Source: Clostridiales bacterium
Lineage (GTDB): Bacteria; Bacillota; Clostridia; Oscillospirales; Oscillospiraceae
Assembly: GCA_019423635.1 (NCBI GenBank)
Contig: JAHZBA010000020.1
Span: 1-44,920 of the forward strand
Length of the DNA stretch: 44,920 nt
Direction of reading: 5' to 3'
In this document: positions 1 to 8,600 of the stretch, one piece after another
Position numbering within the stretch: the stretch's first letter is position 1
How the letters are laid out: every line of letters starts with the position of its first letter
Made by a program: the position numbers and the translations under genes
Notes under the pieces: generated by a model
The model's database searches: none
Seen by the model: only the letters and a program-made list of their open reading frames with translations
What the model was told of the DNA's origin: nothing

Positions 1-31
1 GTAGACTTATTTGCAGAGTCCCCGCCCTTTT

Positions 32-637
32 TTACTCCCCCCTCTCGTACAGTCCCGCCCGGTAGCGGAAGGTGGACAGGGACATGCCGCACTCCCGCGC
101 CGCGGCCGCGCCGGTGATCGCCCCCGTCCGCCACCGCAGATAGGCGCTGTGGTAATTCTCCGGCAGGGGCCGTGGGGGCCGGCCGAACCGGACCCCCCGG
201 AGCTTGGCCGCCGCGATGCCCTGGGCCTGCCGCTGCCGGATGTTCTCCCGCTCGTTCTGGGCCACAAAGGACAGAATCTGCAGCACCAGATCCGCGATGA
301 AGGTGCCCATCAGGTCCCGGCCGCTGCGGGTGTCCAGCAGGGGCATGTCGATCACGCAGATGTCCACGCCGATCTCCTTGGTCAGAATGCGCCACTGGTT
401 CTGGATCTCCTCATAGCTGCGCCCCAGCCGGTCGATGCTCAAAATGTACAGGAGATCCCCCTCCCGCAGGCGCCGGACCAGCTTTTTGTACTGGGGCCTG
501 TTGAAGTCCTTGCCGGACTGCTTGTCCATGTAGACGTTCCGCTCCGGCACCGCCCTCTCCCGCAGGGCCACGCGCTGCCGGTCCTCGTTCTGGTCCACAC
601 TGGAGACCCGGATGTAGCCGTAGGTGTTTTCCTCCAT
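32..637 (-). CDS. Serine recombinase (resolvase/invertase family)
   Basis: Small serine site-specific recombinase of 201 aa, the usual size for resolvases and DNA invertases. The N-terminal catalytic domain carries YIRVSS near residues 8-13, with the nucleophilic serine after RV, followed by the arginine-rich IDRLGRS and NERENIRQRQ segments. The C-terminus (about residues 150-200) holds a short helix-turn-helix, TGAAAARECGMSLSTFRYR. Such proteins cut and rejoin DNA through a serine-DNA intermediate to invert, resolve or integrate DNA. The ATG at 637 is preceded by GGAGG at a good distance. No transposase or cargo is visible next to it, so the substrate is unknown. It stands alone, with the window edge on one side and a 378-bp spacer on the other. 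Confidence 0.9.
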   Translation of the reverse strand: MEENTYGYIRVSSVDQNEDRQRVALRERAVPERNVYMDKQSGKDFNRPQYKKLVRRLREGDLLYILSIDRLGRSYEEIQNQWRILTKEIGVDICVIDMPLLDTRSGRDLMGTFIADLVLQILSFVAQNERENIRQRQAQGIAAAKLRGVRFGRPPRPLPENYHSAYLRWRTGAITGAAAARECGMSLSTFRYRAGLYERGE

Positions 638-682
638 GGAAGTTCCTCCGTTTTCTCTCTAGGTTGGTTGGATTGAATTCCT

Positions 683-711
683 ATTGTACAGGAAGGAATA
701 CCGCTTGTCCT
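683..711 (-). promoter_or_regulatory. Likely promoter of the serine recombinase with overlapping dyad
   Basis: Read on the minus strand: AGGACA, 17 nt, TACAAT, about 46 nt upstream of the recombinase ATG. An inverted repeat TTCCT-N7-AGGAA (678-694) is centred on the -10 box, and a second pair GGAAGGA (691-697)/TCCTTCC (713-719) flanks the -35. Overlap of dyads with the promoter suggests autoregulation or a recombination site. This is inference from sequence only. Confidence 0.45.
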
Positions 712-800
712 GTCCTTCCCATGCTATATGTTTAAGGGCATGGGGCGGGCATCCGCGCGCCCGGAACACCCGGCGTCCGGGAGTTTCGCTCCGAAAAGCA

Positions 801-833
801 GTCAAGACCACCCCCGAAAGGGGTGGTCTTGAC
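801..833. terminator. Perfect 14-bp hairpin, terminator-like on the plus strand
   Basis: GTCAAGACCACCCC (801-814) pairs perfectly with 820-833 around a 5-nt CGAAA loop. The plus strand continues into a T-rich run (about 836-844), as in an intrinsic terminator, but no plus-strand gene precedes it within the window. It may terminate an unseen transcript or belong to the adjoining structured element. Confidence 0.6.
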
Positions 834-864
834 GATTCTTTTTTCCGCCTGGGCCAGAGTCTGT

Positions 865-1010
865 TTGAAAACCGGCGGAATGCCGGATTGAGGCGGATTT
901 TTCTGTCGGGCAAGGCGATTTGACGCAGGAATCCTGACGGATTTCAAGTCAAATCCACGCGGCCCGGCGGGAAAAGACGCCCAAAGACGGCGTTTTGCCT
1001 TTTTCCAAAC
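865..1010. repeat. Branched, highly structured intergenic element
   Basis: The spacer between the recombinase and the polyferredoxin gene contains nested complementarity. An outer TGTTTG...AAAA arm (about 863-872) pairs with TTTT..CAAACA (about 999-1010). Inside lies CCGGC-N5-GCCGG, then GGCG-GA-TTTTTC pairing with the GAAAA-GA-CGCC strand near 970-980 across a possible tandem GA mismatch. GTCGGGC (906-912) pairs with GCCCGGC near 961-968, and GATTTGAC (917-924) pairs with GTCAAATC (948-955). The layout looks like a structured RNA or a mobile palindromic repeat. No open reading frame is convincing here. Confidence 0.4.
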
Positions 1011-1015
1011 AAGGC

Positions 1016-1897
1016 CTAGGGCTTCGCCGCATCCGCCTGCGCGGCGCCGCAGGCAAAGCCGGAGGAGATCGCCCCGGCGGGACAGGCGGATTTGCAGGCC
1101 CCGCAGCGGATGCACTCGCCGCTGCGGAGGGTTTTTGTCACCTCCACCTCCATGGGGCAGACCCGCTCGCACTGTTTGCAGCCGACACACCGGTGCTCAT
1201 CCAGGTGCATCTGGTAAAAGCTGAAGCGGTTGAACAGGGCGTAAAACGCCCCCAGGGGGCAGAGATAACGGCAGAAGGGGCGGGGCAGAAACATGGACGC
1301 TCCCACAACCGCAGCCAGCACCAGCACCTTCCAGCTGAACAGGCCCCCGGCCAGCTCCCGCAGCGCCGGGTCCATGACCAGCAGGGGGATGCCGCCGCCC
1401 AGCGTCCCGGCGGGGCAGAGGTATTTGCAAAAATAGGGCGGCGTCACGCCGGTTTCGGTCAGGGCAAAGGCGGGCAGGCCGATCACCAGCACCAGCAGGA
1501 CCGCGTATTTGAGATACCGGGCGGGCCGGTCGAGCTTTTTCGGAACCCGGCACTTGGGCACCGGGATTTTATGGAGCAGATCCTGCACCAGTCCGAAGGG
1601 GCACAGCAGTCCGCAGACCGCCCGGCCCAGGACGACGCCGAAGAGCATCATCAACCCCAGTACATAGAAGGGGAAGCGGTGTTTAATGCCGCCCACCGCT
1701 GCCTGGAGGGAGCCGATGGGGCAGGCTCCCAGCGCGCCGGGGCAGGAGTAGCAGTTGAGGACGGGGACGCAGACGGCCTTGGTACCGCCGGTGAAGATCT
1801 TTCCCTTTTGAAAGCCGGCGGCGTAGCCGTTCACAAGCGCCGCGGAGAGGAGCTGCACGATCCGCTGAGGGGAGATGCGCCCGCTCCCGCGTCTCAC
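1016..1897 (-). CDS. NapH/YccM-like membrane polyferredoxin (4Fe-4S binding protein)
   Basis: Membrane-bound electron-transfer protein of about 293 aa. It has several hydrophobic segments, with cysteine-rich CGLLCPFG and FCRYLCPLGAFY motifs typical of the NapH/NosR/YccM family on the cytoplasmic loops. A C-terminal pair of CxxCxxCxxxCP clusters (about residues 237-272) should bind two [4Fe-4S] centres. An extra CYSCPG...CPIG cysteine group lies near residues 50-62. I chose GTG at 1897 because it overlaps the stop of the upstream mini-gene (GTGA), suggesting translational coupling; an ATG at 1921 is the alternative. Last gene of the TlpA-CXXC-polyferredoxin operon, so it probably passes electrons across the membrane to the extracytoplasmic thiol protein. 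Confidence 0.85.
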   Translation of the reverse strand: MRRGSGRISPQRIVQLLSAALVNGYAAGFQKGKIFTGGTKAVCVPVLNCYSCPGALGACPIGSLQAAVGGIKHRFPFYVLGLMMLFGVVLGRAVCGLLCPFGLVQDLLHKIPVPKCRVPKKLDRPARYLKYAVLLVLVIGLPAFALTETGVTPPYFCKYLCPAGTLGGGIPLLVMDPALRELAGGLFSWKVLVLAAVVGASMFLPRPFCRYLCPLGAFYALFNRFSFYQMHLDEHRCVGCKQCERVCPMEVEVTKTLRSGECIRCGACKSACPAGAISSGFACGAAQADAAKP

Positions 1898-2040
1898 CCG
1901 ATTCCGATGCACTCGAGGCATATCTTCACCGCCTTTTGCAGCACCTCCAGGTGCTCCCGCCTCCCCAGGCCCACGGCAATCAGCGCCGCGGACGCCGCCA
2001 GAAGGCCGTATCTCACCGCCAGGAGGGATTTATTCTTCAA
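1894..2040 (-). CDS. CD1871A-family CXXC mini-protein (48 aa)
   Basis: A very short gene. It starts with TTG at 2040 inside the end of the TlpA gene (GGAG lies 7 nt upstream) and stops with TGA at 1894, overlapping the next gene. The 48-aa product has a hydrophobic N-terminal helix (about residues 6-28) and ends in ICLECIGIG, a C-terminal CxxC. This is the hallmark of the small clostridial CD1871A-type CXXC proteins. Its place between a TlpA-like lipoprotein and a membrane polyferredoxin suggests a membrane-tethered dithiol relay. The function is not experimentally known to me. Confidence 0.8.
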   Translation of the reverse strand: MKNKSLLAVRYGLLAASAALIAVGLGRREHLEVLQKAVKICLECIGIG

Positions 2041-2644
2041 GGCTGATCTCCGCCTTTCCGCCGGCCGCCAGCGCGGCGTTGACCGCCTCCAGGAGGGTCC
2101 CGGACAGGTCCTCCTGGCCGCCGATGATGGCGTCGCCCACCAGATTGCCCTCCCCGTCCGCCAGAACGGTGGTGGGCGTGTACATCAGATTTCCGCAGAG
2201 GGCGGCCAGGTCCCCGTCGCCGGAGATCAGGGTGATCCCCTCAAAGCCCGCCTCGCTGAGGACGTCCCTGGCCGTCTCCTCATTGCCGCTGCCGTCCAGG
2301 CAGACCGTCACCACCTGCACGTTGTCCGGCAGGGCCGCGGCAAAGGCCGCCAGATCCGGCATCTCCGCAATGCAGGGCCCGCAGGTCAGCGCCCAGAAGT
2401 TCAGCAGCGTGATATCCTTGGCCTGGATGTCCTCCTGGGTAAAGGTTCCGCCGTCCAGCGTCCCGGCGGAAAAGGACTGCAGGCTGCCCAGCTCCGCGGC
2501 CGTGCCGGCGGCGGTGTCGCCGCTGTCCTGGCTCTGGGCGGGCGCATCCTGGGAGGCCGGGGCGCCGCCGGAGCAGCCCGCGCCCAGCAGACACACCGCA
2601 AGGACCGCGCACAAGAGCCATGTCATGGACTTTTTGTTTTTCAT
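2030..2644 (-). CDS. TlpA-family thiol-disulfide oxidoreductase, lipoprotein
   Basis: Extracytoplasmic thioredoxin-fold protein of 204 aa. A lysine-rich start and hydrophobic stretch end in the lipobox LLGAGC (around residue 23), so it should be lipid-anchored. A low-complexity linker follows. The thioredoxin-like domain then shows the active-site CGPC in WALTCGPC and a cis-proline region MYTPTTV. The start at 2644 (second of two tandem ATGs) is chosen by its GGAGG spacing; the frame stays open further upstream but without a signal peptide there. First gene of a three-gene overlapping operon with the CXXC mini-protein and the polyferredoxin, which fits a reductant-export or envelope-protein disulfide reduction system. 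Confidence 0.88.
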   Translation of the reverse strand: MKNKKSMTWLLCAVLAVCLLGAGCSGGAPASQDAPAQSQDSGDTAAGTAAELGSLQSFSAGTLDGGTFTQEDIQAKDITLLNFWALTCGPCIAEMPDLAAFAAALPDNVQVVTVCLDGSGNEETARDVLSEAGFEGITLISGDGDLAALCGNLMYTPTTVLADGEGNLVGDAIIGGQEDLSGTLLEAVNAALAAGGKAEISLEE

Positions 2645-2852
2645 CATCTGCCTCCGTTCTCTTCCCGGCGTATCTCGGCCCCCGGTCCCGGCCGGGGCCC
2701 GGGGCCTGTTGGAAGGCCGGCAAACGCCGGGGGCGGCGTCCTGAGCAGACACCGCTTTTTTCTCCATTATACCCGGGAACGCTCCCTGCGCAAGATGCAA
2801 ACGCCACACCGGCGGAAACTTCCGCGGCGCGGCGCCGGCCTGTTCCGCCGTG

Positions 2853-2900
2853 AAAACTCCCGGGGAATCCTGTGAGAATTCAGGATTTCCCGGGAGAAGT
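2853..2900 (-). terminator. Intrinsic terminator of the permease/allantoin operon
   Basis: Downstream of the permease stop. A 16-bp stem (2857-2872 with 2881-2896, one G-U pair) has an 8-nt loop, followed on the minus strand by TTTT. Confidence 0.8.
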
Positions 2901-2926
2901 CTCCTGGAGTTTCCGCCGGCCGGTGC

Positions 2927-4528
2927 TCAGCGGGTGAGGAAGAAGACCGCGCCGCCCATCACCAGCGCCGCGCAGCACCCCACCGGCAGCAGCTTTTGCA
3001 TGACGTCTCCCTCCCGGCCAAGCAGCCCCACGGTGGAGGTTCCCAGAATGATCTTGCTGGGGCTGAAGGCCGCGCCCACGGCGCCGCCCGCCGTCTGGGC
3101 CGCCAGGACGCCGGCGGCGGGGATGCCCAACAGGTCCGCCACCTCCAGCTGGAAGTTTCCGAAGAGAATATTGGAGCTCATGTTGCTGCCGGTGATGAAG
3201 GTGCCCAGCATCCCGATGAAGGGGGAGAGCACCGTGTACCCGATTCCCAGCACATGGGAGATGCCGCCGGCCAGCACCACCGTCTGCCCGGTTCCGCCCA
3301 TGATGCGGGACATCACCAGCAGGCAGATGATGGCGGCGGAGGAGGGGAGCGCCATGGAGACGGAGTCCGAGAGGATCTCCCGCCCCTCCCCTGGGGCAAT
3401 CCACCCCCTCCGCCGGTAATAGACCAGGGCCGCCGCCGCGGAGACCAGCAAAAACATGCTGGCATGGGTGAAAATGGACAGGGGGGAATAGCACGCCGCC
3501 GCCTCGTTGACATAGCCAAGGCCGGTCCGCGTCTCCGGGAAGGAAAAGCCGACGGAGACCTGTCCCAGCAGCTGGTGGACCGGCGGGACTGTCAGCACCG
3601 CCAGGGTGAGCGCCGACAGCAGCACATAGGGGGCCAGGGCACTTCCCATACTCATGCCCGCAGGGACCGGTCCCTCCTCCGCCTGCGTATCCAGGCGGCA
3701 CATCATGGGAGAGTCCTCCATACGCCAGGGGGATCTCTGCCATCTTCCGATCAAAAGCAGCGCCGCCAGGGACAGCAGCGACGGGACAAAGCAGCAAAGG
3801 GTCGGATTGACCTGGGACAGCAGCAGCTCCCCTCCGCCCTGGACCGTTGAGAGAATCAGCACCGCGCCCAGCCCCTTGCGCACCGCCTGTCCCCGCCCGT
3901 AGAACCAGCAGACGGCAAGCCCTGTCACCACGTCGAAAAACCAGAGGAAGGCCGACGTCCACAGCGCCGCCTCCAGATACAGCTCGCTCCCGGCGGTGAG
4001 GCCGCAGGCCATGGCCAGGGCGTCCCAGGCCGCGGCCAGCGTGCCGAAGGTATTGCCCCAGGCCTGTCCCAGCAGCGGAATGACCACCGCCCAGAGCGGC
4101 GCGACGCCAATGCCCACCAGCAGCGGCGCCCCAATGGCCACCGGCACGCCAAAGCCAGTGATGCCCTGCAAAAAGCTGACAAACACCCAGCCGATGGCCA
4201 GGATCTGCAGCAGCTCATTGGGCAAAATCGCCTGCATCCCGTTTCGGATCACCAGAAATGCCCGGGCCTTCTTTCCCACCTGGTACAAAAGAATGGCCGT
4301 CCATACCACCAGAATGATGGTCACGGCGTTCCAGACGCCCTTGGCGGCCTCCACCGCCAGCAGCGTCAGGTCCGCCCGATACCACACGACCCCTGTCACC
4401 GCCGTCATCGCAAGACTGACTGCCGCCGCCTTTGCCGTCCCCCAGTGGAGCCCCACCATCAGGATCACCAGGACCACAATCGGCGCCAGCGCAACCAGCC
4501 ACATTCCCAAAGTCACCGGCAGATCCAT
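2927..4528 (-). CDS. L-lactate permease family (LctP) transporter
   Basis: Polytopic membrane protein of 533 aa, the normal length for the LctP/LldP family, with hydrophobic segments throughout and family-like stretches such as GITGFGVPVAIGAPLL and NMSSNILFGNFQ. Known members import lactate or glycolate with protons. Here the gene is the last of an operon with carbamate kinase and the allantoin enzymes, so the substrate may be a 2-oxo/2-hydroxy acid of that pathway (glycolate, glyoxylate, oxamate or oxalurate) rather than lactate; that is inference. Start at 4528 follows an AGGAGG about 10 nt upstream; the frame is open further upstream without a better site. Confidence 0.87.
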   Translation of the reverse strand: MDLPVTLGMWLVALAPIVVLVILMVGLHWGTAKAAAVSLAMTAVTGVVWYRADLTLLAVEAAKGVWNAVTIILVVWTAILLYQVGKKARAFLVIRNGMQAILPNELLQILAIGWVFVSFLQGITGFGVPVAIGAPLLVGIGVAPLWAVVIPLLGQAWGNTFGTLAAAWDALAMACGLTAGSELYLEAALWTSAFLWFFDVVTGLAVCWFYGRGQAVRKGLGAVLILSTVQGGGELLLSQVNPTLCCFVPSLLSLAALLLIGRWQRSPWRMEDSPMMCRLDTQAEEGPVPAGMSMGSALAPYVLLSALTLAVLTVPPVHQLLGQVSVGFSFPETRTGLGYVNEAAACYSPLSIFTHASMFLLVSAAAALVYYRRRGWIAPGEGREILSDSVSMALPSSAAIICLLVMSRIMGGTGQTVVLAGGISHVLGIGYTVLSPFIGMLGTFITGSNMSSNILFGNFQLEVADLLGIPAAGVLAAQTAGGAVGAAFSPSKIILGTSTVGLLGREGDVMQKLLPVGCCAALVMGGAVFFLTR

Positions 4529-4607
4529 CTGCTCTCGCCCTCCTTTGCCGGTTTTCAGATTCTTTGCTGCAGGGTCTCCGGCGCAGTGCCGCTCCGGATA
4601 CCCCACC

Positions 4608-5543
4608 TCACGCGGTAATCACCGTCCCGGTTCTCCCCGCAATGCCCTCCGCCGCCTTTTCCAGAAGGGTAATCAGCGCCCTTCTGCCGGGGCCGGACTC
4701 GGCGAAGCGGATCGCCGCCTCCACTTTCGGCAGCATGGACCCCCTGGCAAACTGTCCCTCCGCCGCATAGCGCCTGGCCTGGGCGGCCGTCAGCTCCGAG
4801 AGCCACGTCTGGTTCTCCTCCCCGAAATGGAGGGCCACCTTCTCCACCGCCGTCAAAATCACGAAATCCTCCGCGCCGATTTTCCGGGCCAGGAGGCTGC
4901 TGGTGTGGTCCTTGTCGATCACCGCGCTGACACCCACCAGCTCTTCGCCCCTTCTGACCACGGGAATGCCGCCTCCGCCGCAGGTAATCACAATATGGCC
5001 CGCGTCCACCAGGGTCCGGATCGTCTCCAGCTCGCAGATCCGCCGGGGCATCGGGGACGCCACCGCCACGCGCCAGCCTCTGCCCGCGTCCTCCATGCAG
5101 GCGACGCCGCGGGCCTCCAGGGCGGCAGCGGCCTCCCTGGAGAGGAAGCTCCCGATGGGCTTTGTGGGCGTTTGAAAGGCCGGGTCCTCCGGGTCCACCT
5201 CCACCTGGGAGAGAATCGTGGACACCTTTTTCTCAATGCCCCGCCGCGCCAGCTCGCCCTTGACGGCGTTCTGGAGGTCAATGCCGATGTAGCCCTGGCT
5301 CATGGCCACGTTCAGCGCAAGGGGGATGTCCCGGTACTCCGGCTCCGCCGCCGTCAGCGCGTCCATGGCCTTTTTGATCATGCCCACCTGGGGGCCGTTT
5401 CCGTGGGTGATAATCAGCTCCCGCCCCTGCTCCACAATATCCACCAGCACCGCCGCCGTCCTGGCCACGGCGCTTCTCTGCTCTTCCACATTGCCGCCCA
5501 GGGCATTCCCGCCCAGGGCAATGACCACCTTGCCTGTTCCCAT
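4608..5543 (-). CDS. arcC: Carbamate kinase
   Basis: Carbamate kinase of 311 aa, the usual family length, beginning with the family signature VVIALGGNALGG and containing THGNGPQVG and the CGGGGIPV segment. It converts carbamoyl phosphate plus ADP into ATP, ammonia and CO2. In E. coli a catabolic carbamate kinase (ybcF/allK) sits beside fdrA-ylbE-ylbF, and the same order is seen here immediately downstream of the fused allF-allG gene. It therefore most likely harvests the carbamoyl phosphate made from oxalurate; no arginine deiminase gene is nearby. ATG at 5543 has GAGGAG five bases upstream; a GTG two codons earlier is less likely. Confidence 0.93.
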   Translation of the reverse strand: MGTGKVVIALGGNALGGNVEEQRSAVARTAAVLVDIVEQGRELIITHGNGPQVGMIKKAMDALTAAEPEYRDIPLALNVAMSQGYIGIDLQNAVKGELARRGIEKKVSTILSQVEVDPEDPAFQTPTKPIGSFLSREAAAALEARGVACMEDAGRGWRVAVASPMPRRICELETIRTLVDAGHIVITCGGGGIPVVRRGEELVGVSAVIDKDHTSSLLARKIGAEDFVILTAVEKVALHFGEENQTWLSELTAAQARRYAAEGQFARGSMLPKVEAAIRFAESGPGRRALITLLEKAAEGIAGRTGTVITA

Positions 5544-5620
5544 ATGCACTCCTCATCCGCAGACGCGCCCCGCCGGCCAGTCCTTTCTCCCGGCCGGGCG
5601 GCCGCTCATTTCGCGCTGAG

Positions 5621-5652
5621 ACGGCCGGGCGGCAATCCAGCCGCCCGGCCGT
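5621..5652. other. Perfect 13-bp intercistronic hairpin between allFG and carbamate kinase
   Basis: ACGGCCGGGCGGC pairs perfectly with 5640-5652 around a 6-nt loop. No T-run follows on the transcribed strand, so it is more likely an mRNA stability or partial attenuation element than a full terminator. It sits just after the fused gene's stop. Confidence 0.6.
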
Positions 5653-5662
5653 CCCCGCGCTC

Positions 5663-8600
5663 TCATTTCTCTGATCCGCCGTACCCCAATTTCCTCGCAT
5701 ACGCCGCAACCGCCTTTTCAAAGCACGCCAGCGGCGGACGCACGGTTCCCGCGCCGATCTGGCCGAAGCCGGCCTGCCGGTGGGCAATTCCCGTATTGAT
5801 GACCGGGGTGATCCCCTTTTCCACCACCAGCCGCGCGTCGATGCCCAGGCAGGTCCCCTGGAAATCCCAGTTGGGGATGATGTAGTTGGGGTTTCTGGAG
5901 ATCGTGATCTCCGTCATCTCGTTGCTGGTTCTGCGGGCGTCCTCCGTCCCGCCGGCGCCTACGAAGCGCGTCACCGCAGGCGCCGCGATCATTGCCATGC
6001 CGCCGACGCCGACGGTCTCCGTGATGGCGCTGTCCCCAATATCCGGGCAGGCGTCCCCGCCGTCATAGCCGGTGAAGTAGAGCCCCTGGGGAATGTTCAC
6101 CGGGCCGGTAAACCACTCGTCTCCCATGCCGGCAATGCGGATGCCAAACTCCACGCCGTTCCGGCACATGGCCGTGACCACCGTGCCCTCCCGGACCTTG
6201 CGGGCGCCGTCCATGATTGCCTTGCCGGCCGCCATCATCACATTCAGGAAGAACTGATCTGTCTCGGCCAGGAAGCGAACCACCGCCGTGCGCTCCGCCT
6301 CGTCCATGTCCAGCCGGGTGATGGTGGGCACCAGCTCCTTCAAAAGGACCAGCGAGGCGGCGATGTTGCGCTGGTGGAACTCGTCTCCCATGGCAATGGC
6401 CTTTGCGATCAGCGGGTTCAGGGGCAGACCGCCGTCCAGGGCCCGGAGCGCCCGGCCCAGGGTGGGGCCCAGCACGTCCCGCATCCAGCAGAGGCGCTCA
6501 ATCACCTCCCGGGAGTAGGCCCCGAAGCGGAGCACCTTGCCGATGCCCTCGTTCATGGTGCAGTAGGCGCGGTTGCCCTCCGTCACGTTCTCCACCACCC
6601 ACACCGGCATATGGGCCGTGGTGATGCCGCCCATGGGGCCCACCGCGTTCACATGGTGGCAGGGGAGAAACCGCACCTCCCCGGAGGCCAGCAGCGCCCG
6701 GGCCTCCGCCTCGGTTTCGGCCCAGCCCTCAAAGAGCACCGCGCCCACGCAGGACCCCTGCACCGTCTCGGGCATATCCCTGTAGGCAATGGGCGGGCCC
6801 GCGTGGAGGATCGTTTTGACCTCCCCGCTCAGCTCCGGAATGACGTCCCTGGCCGGGATGTTATCCCGCAGGACCGGCTGCGCCGCCACGATCCCGGCAA
6901 TCACCCTCTGGTTGGCGGCGTCAATATCACCGCGCCGGTTCAAAAACTCCAGCGTCCGGATCATCTCAAAATCCCCGCCGGCCGGCGGCGTCCAGTCGAA
7001 CTGGACCACCTGACAGCCGAAAGACTCGCAGACCTCCGCAAAGCCGGGCAGGCCGATGTTGATGACCCGCGGCTTGTCCGCCAGGAGCTCCAGCAGCTGC
7101 CGGGAGGGTTCGGTGGAGGGCGCCCCGGCCGCCGCCCTCGGGCGGATCTCCTTCTCCGGCTCCGCAAAGTCCAGACCCGCCAGCCGGATCGCCGCATGGC
7201 AGGCCGCCTTGTTGGACTCGCACACGATCACGCCGGCGCGCCGCAGCTGCTCCGACGCCTTATCGTAGCCCTGGGGGTCCTGTCTGGTGCCGCAGACGGA
7301 GGCCGCAAAGAAGAGCTTTCTGCCCGCGGCCGCCGCCCTCTCCCGCAGCGCGGAAATGGTGGGGAGCAGGGCCCCGGCCATGTCCTCGTGGGAGCCGTAG
7401 CCCAGCATGACGTCAAAGAGAATCACGCCGGTGCTCTCGTCCTCCAGGCACCGCTCCATGCACTCGATCCGCTTGGCGGGGTCAATCATGGGGTGGGGGT
7501 GGCCCACGGTGTACACATCGTCCCCCAGGTCCACCACCACATTGCCCCGGAGGTTCAGCATGCAGCCCTCCTCCTTTTCCGGGGGCGTCTGAACCTGCAG
7601 GGCGTCCTTGATCAGCATGGCCGCCTCGTTTGCCAGCGTACCGCCGGAGTAGTAGGCCTTGATGCTCTTCCCCTCCTTGGCGGAGAAGGCGTCCGGCAGC
7701 TCCGGCAGGGACTCCGTCTCCCGGCGGGGCCTCTCCCCCCGCACCAGGCGGACCGCCGTCCGCGCCGCCTCGTCGCAGGTGTAGCAGTGGTACAGATTCT
7801 CCTCGTGGTACGCCGGCTTCTCCCCCAGGAAGAGGGTGACCACCGGCTTGCGGCAGCTCCGCAGCCGCGCCAGGACTCTCTCCCGCACCGCCGGCGCCGG
7901 GGGCTTGGAGAGAATCAAGATGACCTGGATCTCCCGGTCCTGCTCCATGGCGTCGATCATATCCAGCATGGTGACGCCGCCGATCTCTTCCGACAGATCC
8001 CGGCCGCCGGTGCCGATGGCGTTGTTCACGCCCTCTCCCAGGCGGTCGATGATACACGTCAGCTCCTGAATTCCGGTGCCGGAGGCGCCGATGATGCCGA
8101 TGGCGCCCTTCCTGACGTGGTTGGTGAAGGCAATGGGCACGCCCTGGATGATCCCGGTGCCGCAGTCCGGCCCCATGAGGCACAGGCCCTTCTCGTGGGC
8201 CATCTCCTTCAGCCTGCGCTCGTCCTCGATCGTCACATTGTCCGAGAACATGAACACGCTCATGCCCTCGCGCAGCGCGTGCTCCGCCTCCAGGGCCGCG
8301 TAGGCGCCGGGGATGGAGATGACCGCCAGATTCGCCTGGGGCAGGGCCTTTCGGGCCGCGCTCCAGGACTTGACCCGGGTGGTGCCCGCGGTCTTTCCGG
8401 AGGCGGCCTGCTCCGCGAAGAAGCGGCTCACCTGCTCCTCAATCCGCTCAGACACCGCCGCATCGTCCACGTCCGCCACAATCACCATGTCGTTGGCACT
8501 CGCCTGGGCCAGCTCCGCCGTGTCCAGCCCCGCGCGCTTGAAAATCTCCTTGTTGGCGGGCGTCGCCATCATCACCGAGGCCTTGCGGACCCCCTCCAGG

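Noticed and set aside
995..2875. Long plus-strand open frame opposite the TlpA/polyferredoxin operon
   Set aside because: Same GC-bias shadow; the minus strand encodes recognisable conserved proteins with good ribosome sites.
4608..5543. Carbamate kinase as part of an arginine deiminase pathway
   Set aside because: No arginine deiminase, ornithine carbamoyltransferase or arginine/ornithine antiporter gene is nearby; the all genes give a better context.
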